A program made the position numbers and the translations under genes. Positions 50,644 through 62,404 of a stretch of 64,000 bases of DNA are shown here, piece after piece. The stretch comes from Fistularia commersonii. Taxonomy: Eukaryota > Chordata > Actinopteri > Syngnathiformes > Fistulariidae. Each line of letters opens with the position of its first letter. Positions within the stretch are counted from its first letter, which is position 1. Location of the stretch: contig JBBMNZ010000016.1 of assembly GCA_037954325.1 (NCBI GenBank), positions 2,390,001-2,454,000 on the forward strand, in the 5' to 3' direction. Under the pieces are notes generated by a model. The model was not told the origin of the DNA. It did no database searches and saw nothing but the letters and a program-made list of their open reading frames with translations.

Positions 50644-51252
50644 CCTCTCCCTGTCTCTTCCGGCGCCTCTCCATGACCCAGCTGACGCCCACAAGCCTGA
50701 GAAATGTATTTATAAATGGAAGGATTTTTTCCAGCGCATTGATTTTTAAACATTTTACACCCGGCAGCAAAATGACTCATTACTTTTTGTAACCCCGAGA
50801 CCCGCTATCATTAAAATATACTCTTGTCTTCATATCCGTCTTCTTCCTGAGCGACCCGTGACTCACTCTGACACCCGGGCCCGGTGACTTCATCCGTTAT
50901 TTAAGATCCTTTTCAACGCGGACCGAATGTGCCGTCTTGTCGTACCTGGGCGTCCTTTGCAAAGAGCACCTGGACCAATCACGAGTCCCCTTTTGGCTTG
51001 TTTACAGAGATTCCTCAACGGGAGGAATCGTCTCGTGAAAACGATGCCGGATCTTGTCGTTGCGTGACCTCTGGGGCTCATAGAGTGTAATGTGGCACAC
51101 CTTAAAATAGGGTGACCACTTTTATTTGTTATTATTTGGTGATTTATTTCAATTCGAGTATTTTTTTTCTGTAAAATTGGGGGGCGGGACCTTTATTTTC
51201 TCTCGTTGCACTGGGAGCGGTAAAGGGGGCGGACGCTTCCGCCGTCTCTTCA

Positions 51253-51322
51253 GATGTTATTTGGGAGAGAAAACGAGGTGGACGCTTCTTTTCTTCTGCT
51301 CTTTCACCTGCTTAAAACAGGT
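51253..51322. repeat. 70-bp direct repeat, copy 1
   Basis: GATGTTATTTGGGAGAGAAA ... CACCTGCTTAAAACAGGT. It matches copy 2 at 52049-52118 with five mismatches. Each copy ends in a pyrimidine-rich stretch followed by AAAACAGGT, which could serve as a splice acceptor or donor. Confidence 0.9.
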
Positions 51323-52048
51323 TGGTAAATCACCTATTAAAAACACATTTTATTTGCATGTAATCAAGCATTATTTCGGTGAATTTTGTGTGTGTATTTG
51401 ATGTTGTTTTCATTAATTTAGAATTACAAAAAGCAACTTATGAAAGAGTTTTACCGAGCGGACGCCATTTTGCGCGCCAAAAGTCAGAGGGTAGAGACGG
51501 GTGTTGGTGTCCTTTGAGAACGACCGAGTGCAAACGGTGGTTTTTAATAGCCGGAATTTAAATACGCTCATGGGGAAATAGGCACTTTGTATTTTTTGCT
51601 GATTTATTTTGTAAAATCCTGTTTAGTTCTGAACTCTGTCGTCTTCAAAGAAAATGGTTGGAAGTCAACACATTCAATGCTGCATATTTCAGTAGCCTGT
51701 ACATTTTAGAGCAACTTTGTGTTATTTTGGCATATGCACAGAGAAAGATGCACATTTCTTGTGAAGTTTACACTTTTTTTAAATGTTTTGAACCAGTAGT
51801 AGACTGTGATCTAAAACAATGTGACTTTATGCACAGCAACTGTTAATGTAAATATATAGTTATACAGACGTGTTCATCTCAGAAGCAGAAGTGACCAAGA
51901 ATATGGTGTAATGTGATAGTGTGGAAACAGTGAAAATGGTCACAAGGACTCTTAGAAACTAAACAAAAGAACTGTTTAATCTGAGTTTAAACAAACTGAT
52001 GCTGGGAATACAGATGTGTCTGTGAATCTGTGTTGTTAAATCAATAGA

Positions 52049-52118
52049 GATGTCATTTGGGAGAGAAAACTAGCTGCACGCTTCTTTACTTCTGCTCTTT
52101 CACCTGCTTAAAACAGGT
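52049..52118. repeat. 70-bp direct repeat, copy 2
   Basis: 65 of 70 positions match copy 1 at 51253-51322. The copies start 796 bp apart and the sequence between them is AT-rich and unique, with no recognised gene. Confidence 0.9.
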
Positions 52119-52620
52119 AACATTTTTTTTACTGTGGTCATCACCCTTAACAGTAACAGTAACATGGAATCCAACAGAATAGACGCACGCAGTCGGGTGA
52201 ATAAATCATGCGATAATCGTAAAAGGCTTCGAAGGGTCGCAGATCCGGTCAGGACTGAGGCTGGAAAGACAAACGCAAGGAGTGCTTGCGCCGAACTAAA
52301 GTCCCGCGGGGGTTTCCACCGTCAACGGGTTCATTTTTCAGAAGTAAGAAGAAAAAGCGTCACAAAAATTAGTAGAAGCACCAGTAAAAGCGGGAGGTCG
52401 GTAAGCTGTTAGAAGGAAATCAAATATTAATTCGTGAAAGAACCAACAAGATGACTCAGTCTGAGCAGGAAAAGTGTGACAGGGTATGAAGAACAATAGA
52501 CTTTATTTAGCAATTAAGTTCGAACACTGAGAATGAATTCAGCTCTGCGTTGACGACCAGACGGGAGGGCAGTTTCGCCACAAATATGCTTCCGATGGGA
52601 TTTCAGGAAGCAAGCCAACA

Positions 52621-53014
52621 GGTTAGAACAAGGGTCGGCAATGATTTTAGCTGGTGGGACACATTTCCCATTTAATTTTTACACGCGGGCCAACTGGGTG
52701 TCTTGTAAACTGAAGAAAATGAAAATTACAATTTCAATATTTGAAATTTTCAACATTTTATTTAAACTTAAAAATCATGAATGATCACATAAATGTACCG
52801 ACACTGTTTCGTATGTAAACATCCAAACAAAATTAAACAAGACGACAAAATAAAGTTTAGTCATTCAATATTGATTGAAAATATTATTAAAATAAAATAA
52901 ATTATATAAAATATATTAAAGTATTTAAAGAAAATAGTTTGGCGGGCCGGATAAAAAAGCAAAACAGGCCAGATGTGGCCCAAAGACTGTAAAATGCCCG
53001 GGTCTGGGTTAGAA
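52621..53014. mobile_element. hAT-type non-autonomous element with perfect 8-bp target duplication
   Basis: GGTTAGAA at 52621-52628 and again at 53007-53014 flank a 378-bp element (52629-53006). It begins CAAGGGTCGGCAATG and ends ATGCCCGGGTCTG. Ends of the CAGGGGTCGGCAA type and internal GGCGGGCCGG...ACAGGCCAGATGTGGCCC are typical of hAT MITEs. The terminal repeats are eroded (about 8 of 15). There is no transposase frame. Confidence 0.85.
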
Positions 53015-53765
53015 GAAGCCTCTCCACAATGATAGTCATGTAAAGCTAAACATTATATTTCTTTTAATGTAAAACAAAGATATTTGCTTTGCTGTTGATG
53101 TTTAGCGTTCACCCTGTAAACTCAGGTATTTAATGTTCACCTTTATTAAACGTGACCCCATACTTTGCATCTTCGCTCCAGGAACAGCCAGCAAACACCA
53201 TGAATTTACTCGGAAACTGACGTTTTCTTGCGTTTCCAAACATCGAAAGCCGTCCCCCGGAGCTCCACCGTATCTGCGGCCGGTAGCTGCCCTCCAGCGG
53301 GCCCGCGGGAAGCCATACTTTCCGGGTAGGTGTTTATTTGAAACCTCTCGCTGCCGGTTGTCCGCATGATGAAGCTGCGAGCCGGGGGTTCAGGAAGCCG
53401 GAAGTGTGTTTCAGGAGTCCGACACAGCTAACACTGGGCTAAAGCAGCGACTCACCCAGCCTGGTTCGGCCAGCTCGGGTCAAAAACATCCAGGGGAGGC
53501 ATATTACAATATTTCCGGGACATAAAAAATATTACAATAATAAAAATGGATGAGGGTACTAAGCCGGTTGCTGCAGCTGCTGGGAACTTTTCAGAAAAAA
53601 AAAATCAAATTATTTAATTTTTAAAAATGATTTCAGAAATAGTATAGTGAGTATATATTTTCATGAAAGCAATATATTTCTATATTTGTGGTTATTTGCG
53701 GTTCCCAGGGCTCCACTAGGCTGTTGACAAGCAGCTGAATGGGCTTAAGCTGTTCAGGTTCAAAC

Positions 53766-54120
53766 AACTGTATTTAAGATAAGATCAACTTTATTGATCC
53801 CTATTGAGGAAATTCCTTTGTCACAGCAGCATAACGGTTATAATGTCAAAAAAAAGAAAGAAATATGAATATAAACATGAGTATAAATAGAAATAGAAAG
53901 GCAGAAGAGGAGACAAAAAAAATCCACAAATATATACACAGCAGATAAGTGGACAACAGACACCAACAATAACAACATCAAGGATGACAATGGGCAACGT
54001 CAAGGAATAGTGAGGGGGGGAAAATACACAACTAGTACTAAGCAAGAATATAAACTGAGTGAGAAGAATAAATGGCAATGAATAAAATAAATAAAAATAG
54101 GCAGGATGTGTGGACATGTT
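53766..54120 (-). mobile_element. LINE 3' tail (TTTATTGATCCCTATTGAGGAAATTC type)
   Basis: Plus-strand AAGATCAACTTTATTGATCC then CTATTGAGGAAATTCCTTTG is the reverse complement of the 3' end of a common fish LINE. Downstream AT/purine-rich sequence is probably its 3' UTR. A better-preserved relative with coding remnants is at 62.4-63.3 kb. The right boundary is approximate. Confidence 0.6.
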
Positions 54121-54392
54121 AGCGAGTGGGAAAGGGGAGTGAGATTGTGGAATTGTGGATTATGTGCTTATGTTGGTATTCTGAAAATGTCCGAGACCAC
54201 AGAACACCTGCACTTGGTTCCTCCATTCATTTGAATGTCTATAATTTGCATGGCTTTTTTTTTTTTTATGGAGGATCTCGCTCGATTGCCGCGGCAGCGC
54301 TTAGAGCGTCTGTCTGTAAAATGGGATCATTTATTCATTTGTTTATTTGTGTGAGATACCAAAATTCACTGAAGAGAAAGATTTAATTGTTG

Positions 54393-54937
54393 GCTTAAAT
54401 CAGGGGTCCCCAAACCTTTTCCTGCGAGGGCCAAATAACTTTTTCCCTGACGATCGCAGAGGTGTCTTGACGTAAACATTTATTGTCTTCCAAAAAGCCA
54501 CACGTAACCAAAAATTAACCCTTTCTGGGATCTTGACAGGAAGAAAAAAAATCAGAAAATAAATAATACCATTATTAATGAAAAATGTCTTTGTCTCATC
54601 TCTTGACAGATGAGACGAACAGCCTTTTCTTTGAATTGAACAAAAAAATAATCGTTTAAATGCCCTGCCTTCTGAATCTAAATTTCTTGTACCTAATCTT
54701 TTCGCCATTATTCCGTGTTATTTGACAGGGGTGTGTCCAGGATTTTCTTTTTTCATGGGATGGGCTTCCGATAAGGCACAGCCTGCAGAAGGTTGGGATA
54801 GAATGTTACGTTCTATGCATGTACAAGTCAAGATTACGTGGCCAGAATGAAAAAAAATCATAATGCATCTCTGGGATTGTTCAGGGGCCGGTTAAAATAT
54901 TGAGGTGGGCCGTAATTTGTGGACCACTGGCTCAAAT
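54393..54937. mobile_element. hAT-type non-autonomous element (CAGGGGTCCCCAAAC)
   Basis: GCTTAAAT (54393-54400) and GCTCAAAT (54930-54937) are 8-bp target duplications with one mismatch, around a 529-bp element (54401-54929). It starts CAGGGGTCCCCAAACC and, reverse-complemented, ends CAGTGGTCCACAAATT (13 of 16). The internal sequence is AT-rich with no intact transposase. Confidence 0.87.
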
Positions 54938-54939
54938 CA

Positions 54940-56200
54940 TAGAATGACCAAGACCTCACCCAAAAAGAAAAAGTGTCCCGGTAAACAACTATCAGTGAGA
55001 AGTTATCAATATGAAAACAATATCAAAACAACCTTAATGCAAAAAAGAGAGCGGCGGCGCACGAGGTGAGGAATACTTCTGAAATAGGTGTGTCAAGCGC
55101 TGCAGTAGACAGATAACACAACGCTTTAAGCGGGTGGAACTGCAGCTTTTTCGTCCGGGACTCTCGAAGGACACTTGCTGTCTTCTCGGCTCTTTCTGGA
55201 GCTCCTCACACGGAGTTGCCTCTCGGTCCTGCATGCCTTTTTATGAAGAGGATCCGAACCAAAACGGGTCAGTTGAAAGGAACGCGATCGCGCGTTCTCC
55301 TGTAAAACAGAGGCCGTGAACACAAGCGACACATCTGACACTGCCGTAACAAATCCCATCACTGAACTGGCCTGCATGGCAACTGCAGCCCGGACCGGAC
55401 ATCCAAAGGCACTTGGAGGGAGAAGTTGAAATTCCCGGGACCTTCGGCAGACAACGGAAAGCCGGGACCGTCCCCATTCTCGGCTTCAAGAGGACGCAGG
55501 TGACCGAGGAGGGGAAGGCGACATGCCGCCATTGATTGAAAGCGGCGATGCTTGGGATAACCGGAGTCTTTGCGGCCTTTGCCGAACGCGTCGATGGCTT
55601 TCCTTCGCTTTCCTCTGAAGGGCAAAGCAAGACTGCGACTCTTCTCCTCGGCCACATACGGCACAGATAACAACAAGGACGCTGTCCGTCTGCGGACCAC
55701 CCGACCAACGAGACTCCAAATTGGACTTCTTTCATAGGCAACTAGTTAAGCGACGAACAAGTCCAATGGCGTCTCAGTCTTCCCTGTCACATATATGATA
55801 TTTCTGTGACCAGGCAGTTCGTAATACCGGCGCCTGTCAGAGGCCGCTGTGCTGCAGTGACTATTTTCGTGAGATGCTTTTTTTTTTTCGCACCTCCAAC
55901 CCAAAATTGAGACTAGGAAAGAAGGCGCCACCGCCATATGGAGCCTCACGGCCTCCCTCGGACGCAGTGAAGTCGGCGAATACATTTTTGCGGTACATTT
56001 CAACGGGTCATCCGCCGTCCCGTGTCTCCCGACGCTGTGAATGCGGCGAGAGCGGAGCTTCTCTCACCGAGGTTTCCAGAAGAGGCAGACCGCCGCTGCC
56101 GAGAGCTGAAATATTCAACAGTCCTCCGACCGAAACGCAGAGAGTTGAGGACTTGAACTCCTTCCTATCTCCCACACTGCTTTTGCTTCGCAACACACAC
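54940..56200. other. Unassigned stretch
   Basis: Unique-looking sequence. A 166-codon minus-strand frame at 55241-55741 and overlapping frames have no family similarity and I do not call them genes. Confidence 0.4.
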
Positions 56201-56249
56201 TCGCGCATGCCCCTCTGTTGCTAGGCAACTGTAAAATAAAGGCTCCCGA

Positions 56250-56705
56250 GTCAGGAGGGAGAGAGAGCGAGAGCGATCGAGAAGAGAGAATTCACAAGTA
56301 CTGCAATCCACTACTGTTTGTTTGGCTCAGTCCGTGATCCCAGTACAGCTTTCGGTATCCATCTGTGGAGCCGCGAGGACTTGTGACTTCTGGTCCTCCG
56401 CCAGCCGTCCAATCGGCGTCGGCCGCGGGGCGGGCCGAGCGGTTCCCAAGGTTACCTGTGTGATTGACGGCCAGCCTCCTGCAGCGGAGCGCGCAGCAGT
56501 GTGTCGCCGATGCTCCCGCTTCCCCTCGGAGACTGTGGAGAAATCTGGAAGAGAGGGGGAAAAACCCAGAAGGGGAGATGCCGACGATCTGAAACCTCCC
56601 CCTGTTTTCCTGCTCTTTTTCCTGGAAGGGATGAACGGCGGAGCGGCGGAGGAAGCCGGCTGAGGGGAGAGGAGCGGAAGAATTCCTGAAGACGGGGAAT
56701 TGTTG
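56250..56705 (+). promoter_or_regulatory. CpG-rich promoter with possible non-coding first exon
   Basis: Contains a CCAAT box (56409-56413), a GC box GGGGCGGG (56427-56434), GA-rich and CpG-rich sequence, and a good donor GTTG|GTAAGA ending at 56705. Short frames are interrupted, so the exon would be 5' UTR of an unknown gene whose coding part lies to the right, outside what I can recognise. The composition is typical of a housekeeping promoter. Strand is inferred from the donor. Confidence 0.45.
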
Positions 56706-57129
56706 GTAAGAGAGCTCCACGGCACTTTTCCCCGGCCGTCACCCGTCCTCGCCAGCGCCGCGAAACACGGGCGACCGAGATCCCCTCGGGCTTTGACGAC
56801 GCCGCTTGTTCTGTACCGTCTGTGGGTGAGACCCAGAAAGACTCGTTTCTCTGCGCGCTGTGCGGCGGCTTCATGTGTTACTGTGTGAAAAACAGTTCGC
56901 TGTATGACTAATTTAAATGCTCCGGGTCCGCCGCTGGAAAGAGAGGCTGGAGTGATTAAAAGGAGTGTATTTATGATCTGTGTTAAACACTCCGGGGCTA
57001 CAGTCGCAGCTCAGGCCAGGATTTCTAGGCTTGTCTACAGTATCTGCATAGGAGGCGGTATATTAATTACATAATGCTTTATCTGTACTCTCGTATCAGA
57101 GACTTCAGCGAGCCGATGCAGCACCGTGC

Positions 57130-57275
57130 CCTGGTACCTCTGGTACCTCTGGTACCTCTGGCACCTCTGGTACCTCTGGTACCTCTGGTACCTTTGGTAC
57201 CTCTGGTATCTCTTGCACTTCTGGTATCTCTGATGTCTTTGGTACCTCTGATATCTCTGGTTTCTCTGGTACCTC
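57130..57275. repeat. 9-bp minisatellite (TGGTACCTC)n
   Basis: About 16 units of TGGTACCTC with variants (TGGCACCTC, TGGTATCTC, TGATATCTC). Nine is a multiple of three, so both strands stay open (VPL repeats on plus, PEV repeats on minus). There is no sign that it is a gene. Confidence 0.92.
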
Positions 57276-59520
57276 TACTCCGACCGCCTCACACCAGGTC
57301 TGCGCTGCACGGGAAATTCTCCTCAAGTCTCGCCGGACGCTTCTTTGTCAATGTCACACTTGGCACGGGGACAGTAATGAAGCACATTTACTCAAGTACT
57401 TTCGCCACTTCTTCTCGTGCCTTTGGTACTCGTACTTCGCTGACTTTCAGGGGGAAGGGTAGCATTCTCCACTAAATTAGGAAAGGGTAGCAGTGCCTCG
57501 ACATTTGGAGATACTTTCTAGATTGCGGTTGTTCATACGTGTCTCCCGTGCGGTGAAAACCGTGTGCTGATTTTCACCATTTTCGATAAACCAAAGACAT
57601 TACCGCCTCCGAGGGTTGAGCTCAAGCTTTGACTTCTTGAGCAGAACTGGGATAAAGGAATGAAACTAGAAGAACCGAAAGCAACTTCGATCCGTCGGAC
57701 CGTGTCTCGTCACAAAACAAAAACCAAGCCTCTTTCCAGCTCCGGTAGATCGGCAATGATACAGACTCGGAGAAGTCGAACCATCGCAAACCCTTACATC
57801 TTTACCAGCGAACTGAAGCATACGAGAGCATCCTGCACAACTGCCGGACGGCGTTGTTACGCAACGACACTCCTACTTTCACACCTGAAGTACATGTTGC
57901 TGGAACCTGATATACCGAGGCTTAACTTTATTTGCTGAGTTTCCCCAAAGTTTTGATCCAAGCCATGTTTTAAATTGCAACAGGAGTCGGTGGGTTTGAC
58001 CCGTGGCGTAGAGATCCGTGGTAAAATACCACGGGCCAGCTGATGAAGAAGTGTCTCAAGCAGCCCTTCGCTTTGATTGGGGGGACTCTTTCATTCAAGA
58101 TTTTTGGCCGCGGTGCAAACGATGAGAGAACTCCCACGACGACGCGAGCCATCTGTTTGTCTAAAAGCCGTGCTGGAGAGGACTTTGTCACGTCCTCTGA
58201 AGCAACATTGGATAGTATTACATGGCACACGCGCAGTATCACATGGCCTCAAATTGTAGGTTTTTCCCTCCAGAGAAACTACAGAGATTGCCAAAGAGCG
58301 AGTGAGGACAGTTTGGGCTTGGAAACTAGAAGAAACAAACTACAGGAGGAAGATTTGTGACAGACCCAAAGCCAACACGCAACGGCGTGTCAAGCCTTTG
58401 ACATATGTGTCGCTATCAGACGGCTAAATGGCGTCCAAATCAACAAGTTTCCGTCCGCAACTACGAGACTCGCGCGCTTACACCTGGGCAACCGCCTCTT
58501 CCGGATGAAGAAGTCGAAACGAAGTGAGAACTATCGGCTATTTCTACACGAAGCCGTCCTACCATCACGTTCATAATTCCAAGATAAATACTGAAAATCA
58601 CGAACATCCATCTCGGGAAGCCTGAGCTTGCGTCTTGTTAAGGAGTCTATAAAATCTGTTTATAGCTTCGCCCTGAGTTTTAATATAAACTAGATTTGCG
58701 AAAAAAAAGGCCTCATGCTGGAGTTTTCGAATCAGTTGTGGTTGAATTTAAATGCTTTGTTTAACGAACTCCAAAGTGCAGAGTTAAAAAATGAAACGGA
58801 AAATGTCGAAAGCTTCCTCCACGCTGCGCCGACGCGTGTGTTTTGAATGGAAAAGAATGGTTTTAATGATGTCAGACACGTGTGAGAGGAGCAGATGTCC
58901 GAATGCCGAAAAGGGAGAGAATTTTTCGGACAAAGGAACGACACGCACGCCACCAGGATTCCCTGAAACCTCCATTATTAACCTTGGAAGGCGACAGATG
59001 GCCCCTCTGGGCCCCCAGGAATCAGCTCTGCACCACCAGGGACCTTCTGCTTAGCTGCTCTTCCAAACCAGTGCTCCTTGAACGAGCACCTGAGGACACC
59101 TCACAAACAAACACACACACACTCAAACATGCACACACATGCTTCAGGTCAGGTGTTAAAACTTTCCTGACGTCTTTTCAGAGCCGAGCTCCTGACAACA
59201 GAGGCCCAAACTACTCACATTGCCCAGACTGTGGAGTCAGAGTTGGAGTGCAGTTTGCCTTCTGCCTTGTCCCAGGCGGTAAATTGTTTGGTTTGGAACA
59301 TCAGAGGATCTTCACGCCGTTGGCTTTTTGATAGTCTGACGGTCTGTCGCCTCTGTCTGATTGCAAAGCGCCGAAGCATGGTCCAAGGCTGCGGTGTGAC
59401 TGCGAATCACCAGTGGGACGGAGAACGCGGAACTGCGGTTTTATTACCGAGTAAACGCGGGGAGAACCGAAACCCCGCTGAAATTCGACACAAGTATTTT
59501 CCCATGAATGTGAACCGCGT
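57276..59520. other. Unassigned stretch
   Basis: No family recognised on either strand. A short AC block lies at 59109-59124. Frames of around 90-150 codons (57660-57938, 58043-58360, 58882-59331) lack similarity or splice support. Confidence 0.4.
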
Positions 59521-59521
59521 A

Positions 59522-59815
59522 GGCGGCACGGTGGCGCGGCGGTTAGCCGTTCTGTCTCGCAGCTAGAAGGTCCCCGGCTGGATTGCCACAGGGGGCCTTT
59601 CTGCGTGGAGTTTCCGTATTCTCCCCGCGGTCCTCCGGGTCCTCCGGGTTCCTCCCACAGCCCATAAGCGCGCACGAGGTTCACCGGAGACCCCGCGCTG
59701 TCCAGACGTGTGAATGAGAGGATGAACGCGAGCATGCCTTCAACTCCTGGCCAATGACGGCCGGGATAAGCCTGAGCGCAGGAAAGCCGTTTGAATAGCG
59801 GATAAAAGAATGTAA
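59522..59815 (+). mobile_element. Fish interspersed repeat of the GGCGGCACGGTGG family
   Basis: Begins GGCGGCACGGTGGCGCGGCG then GTTAGCCGTTCTGTCTCGCA. It continues with GTGGAGTTTCCGTATTCTCC, TCCTCCGGGTTCCTCCCACA, GACGTGTGAATGAGAGG and AATGACGGCCGGGATAAGCC. It is near full length, but the usual GGATGG tail has decayed. The head resembles a tRNA A box (GTGGCGCGGCGGTTAGC), which suggests a SINE-type origin. The antisense partner is at 24177-24450. Confidence 0.85.
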
Positions 59816-62400
59816 ATCTCTTTTGAGCTTGTGATTGCGGTATATCTGGAAGAACGAGTATTTTAGAGATGTTGAGCTTTGCTTTGGGAGACGGCGGCGT
59901 GGTCGGTAAATGTAAAACGTCGTTACGTTGTGTTTGAAAACGCCGTAGCTGCTGAGAGTAACAGGCTAACGCACGGCTAACGTCAACAACGGCCAGAGCA
60001 GCATGCTAAGACGCAGCTCGCTCCACCGACAGCATAAAAGAACGCTAGGATACCATGGATATTGAATGAAAGCAGGAACCCGAGTTTGTTGGTGAATAAA
60101 TTGAGTACTAAGCTGCCGCAAGGTGCATGTGCGGATATAATCCCTCGGAAGGAAAAAAAACACGGTTATTTATACGATTATAATCCATATAGAATACGTC
60201 GTCTTTATGAATAGTGCCCTGAAGAATTCTCCCGTCGCTTGAGGACATCCAGCCTTTGAATGACGGAGAGAAAATAAGAAAAAGAATATTCAATCCGCAT
60301 TTCAGTTTCTGAAATAAACCTAGCCCATTGCACTGAAAATCTGTAGCAACACGAAGGTGAAAAATAATGACAGCACGTGGAATGAAAAAAGGATAAAGGT
60401 AAAAGTGAGTCAGTAAACGGATGAATAAGTAAAACAATCCGACGGCGACCACCCGAGTATTAACGGATCCTAAAGAAGCAATCGGGAAGTTATGGCGGAT
60501 GCAAGTATTGGTGAACGGAAACCAACATTGTCCCTCATCCTGCTCGTGATATCGCCGCTCTTTCCGAGCTCCGTCTGCAGCGGCGTATCGGCGGAGATCC
60601 GTTTAAGCCAAGCAGATCTATAAACTGAATAGATGCAGAGGCAGTTTTGCGTTCGTGTTTCATGTCCGTGCTGCAGCTGAAGTTGGAGGTGTTTGTCTCT
60701 GGAGCTGCCGCTCGTCCGTGTAGGAGGAAACATCTCCTCTATTGCTGTTATTCGGGAGTCATCGCTGCTTCATGAGACGGCGTGCGGCGCAGAGGCAGGG
60801 AGGATGACGCCGAGAAAGGCGGCGGCGGCGGCTTTGAGCCCCAAACATGACCGACGTAAGGAGCTCTCGCTGACGATTAGCATCCGCCGCAGCCCGAAGC
60901 CTCTCCGTCAAGTCAAATTCTGAGAGTTCAGTCCGCGGCAGGGCGTCAGCAGGAGGCACCTACGAACTCACACTCCACTGCGAGAAATGCACCACAAACC
61001 AACCTCTGCGCACACTTTCCTGTGTCTTTTACTTTACCGTAGTCATATTTGACCTCAAGATCACACGCTCCGTCATCTGTATGCTTTCTCTCACTGTTTG
61101 GTCACATACACACACACACACACTTCCATCCATCCGGCTGGTGTGAGAAGGTGCGGGCTTCATTTGGACAGTCAGTCTCCTGGCAACGCAGAGAGACAAT
61201 CATCCATTCTCGCTGGCGCTCGCACCGGAGGGCCGGTCTCCGTCAAAACCCCGGTGCGCGGCGGGGTTGCGTGGGAGGGAGCGCCGTGCGCGTCCGGGCG
61301 CGGATGACTCCTCCACATCAGATGGAGAAGATGGTGCGATGCCCTCGAGCGGCACCTGAAAACCAGCTCTCACCAGAACGTGGAGCCGGTCCATAAGGTC
61401 TGAGTTTAGAGATGCTCCTCAGAGCATGTGTCCTCTTTGACCTCTTGAAAGAAAGCGTCCTGTCGAAGAACCACCGAGGTTCCTTACCGTGTCGTCGCGG
61501 GCGGGAGCACTGAGCCTCTGGTCCACCCATGGAGACAACGAACGTCTTCGACGCACCGGGCGTGAGTGTTTCTTCTGGGTGTTGTTCGGGGCCTTTAAGG
61601 GAAAAGCAGATGGTCTGTGATTAGAGTGTGATGATAGAACAACTGAGGCGTAATCCGGGGATGAAATGCAGGCTCACTGACAAACTCCCGGTTGTGCTGT
61701 TTCAATTGTTAGATCCGGGTTTGTTTTCCATTACCGGGACGTGTAACGTCCGAGCCACGAGAGGCCGCCGTCCCCGTCGTGGAAGACCCGCACACTCGCC
61801 CGAACCCGTGAGAGCCTCTGATTGGCATCTCTGTTCATTGGTGTTTCTCCGGTGCGCAAATCGTGGAGCTGCAGTGTTTTGTCGAGGCCCGGGACGTACG
61901 CGTGTAGTTACTGTACGGTTGCATCATTCTCAGCAGGATTATGAAACGTGGAGAAACGAGCGGGGATGCGAGGGGCCGGTTAGACAAAGGAGGGGAGAAA
62001 CACCTTCTCTGGGATCAGAGACGTATCGAACAGGAGATGAAAACACATCCGACGCGCCGATCAAGAAATCTGCGCGGAAATGCGTGTACGCTACTCGAGC
62101 CTTGCGTCGGGGCGGCGAGGAGGTGCGGAAGGAAGATGGAGCCCGATTCGTCTACAAAACCGCGCGCCGGAGCGTTCTTCTCGAGTCAAAAGGCTCTCCT
62201 CGAGGCTCAGGTAACAGGTGTGTTATAAAGTCAGCGCCGCTCGGAATGAGAAATTAGCTCTTTCGCAGAGCACAGGATGTCTTTTGACACTCTTTCCGTT
62301 CCTTCGCCGCCAACAATCTCACACATCTTCACCCGGGCTGCCCGCCGCCATTCTCCCTGCACCTGCACCTGCACCTGCTCTCTTCTCTGGACCGCTTTCA
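59816..62400. other. Unassigned stretch
   Basis: No gene recognised. At 60803-60925 a short plus-strand frame starts MTPRKAAAAALSPKHDRR in CpG-rich DNA, with a possible donor GAC|GTAAGG inside it. This could be a first exon but I cannot name it. An AC block lies at about 61106-61122. Confidence 0.35.
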
Positions 62401-62404
62401 ACGG

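Noticed and set aside
55241..55741. 166-codon minus-strand frame
   Set aside because: No family similarity and overlapping alternative frames. Not called.
57074..57475. Plus-strand VPLVPL frame and minus-strand PEVPEV frame
   Set aside because: Both are readings of the 9-bp TGGTACCTC array.
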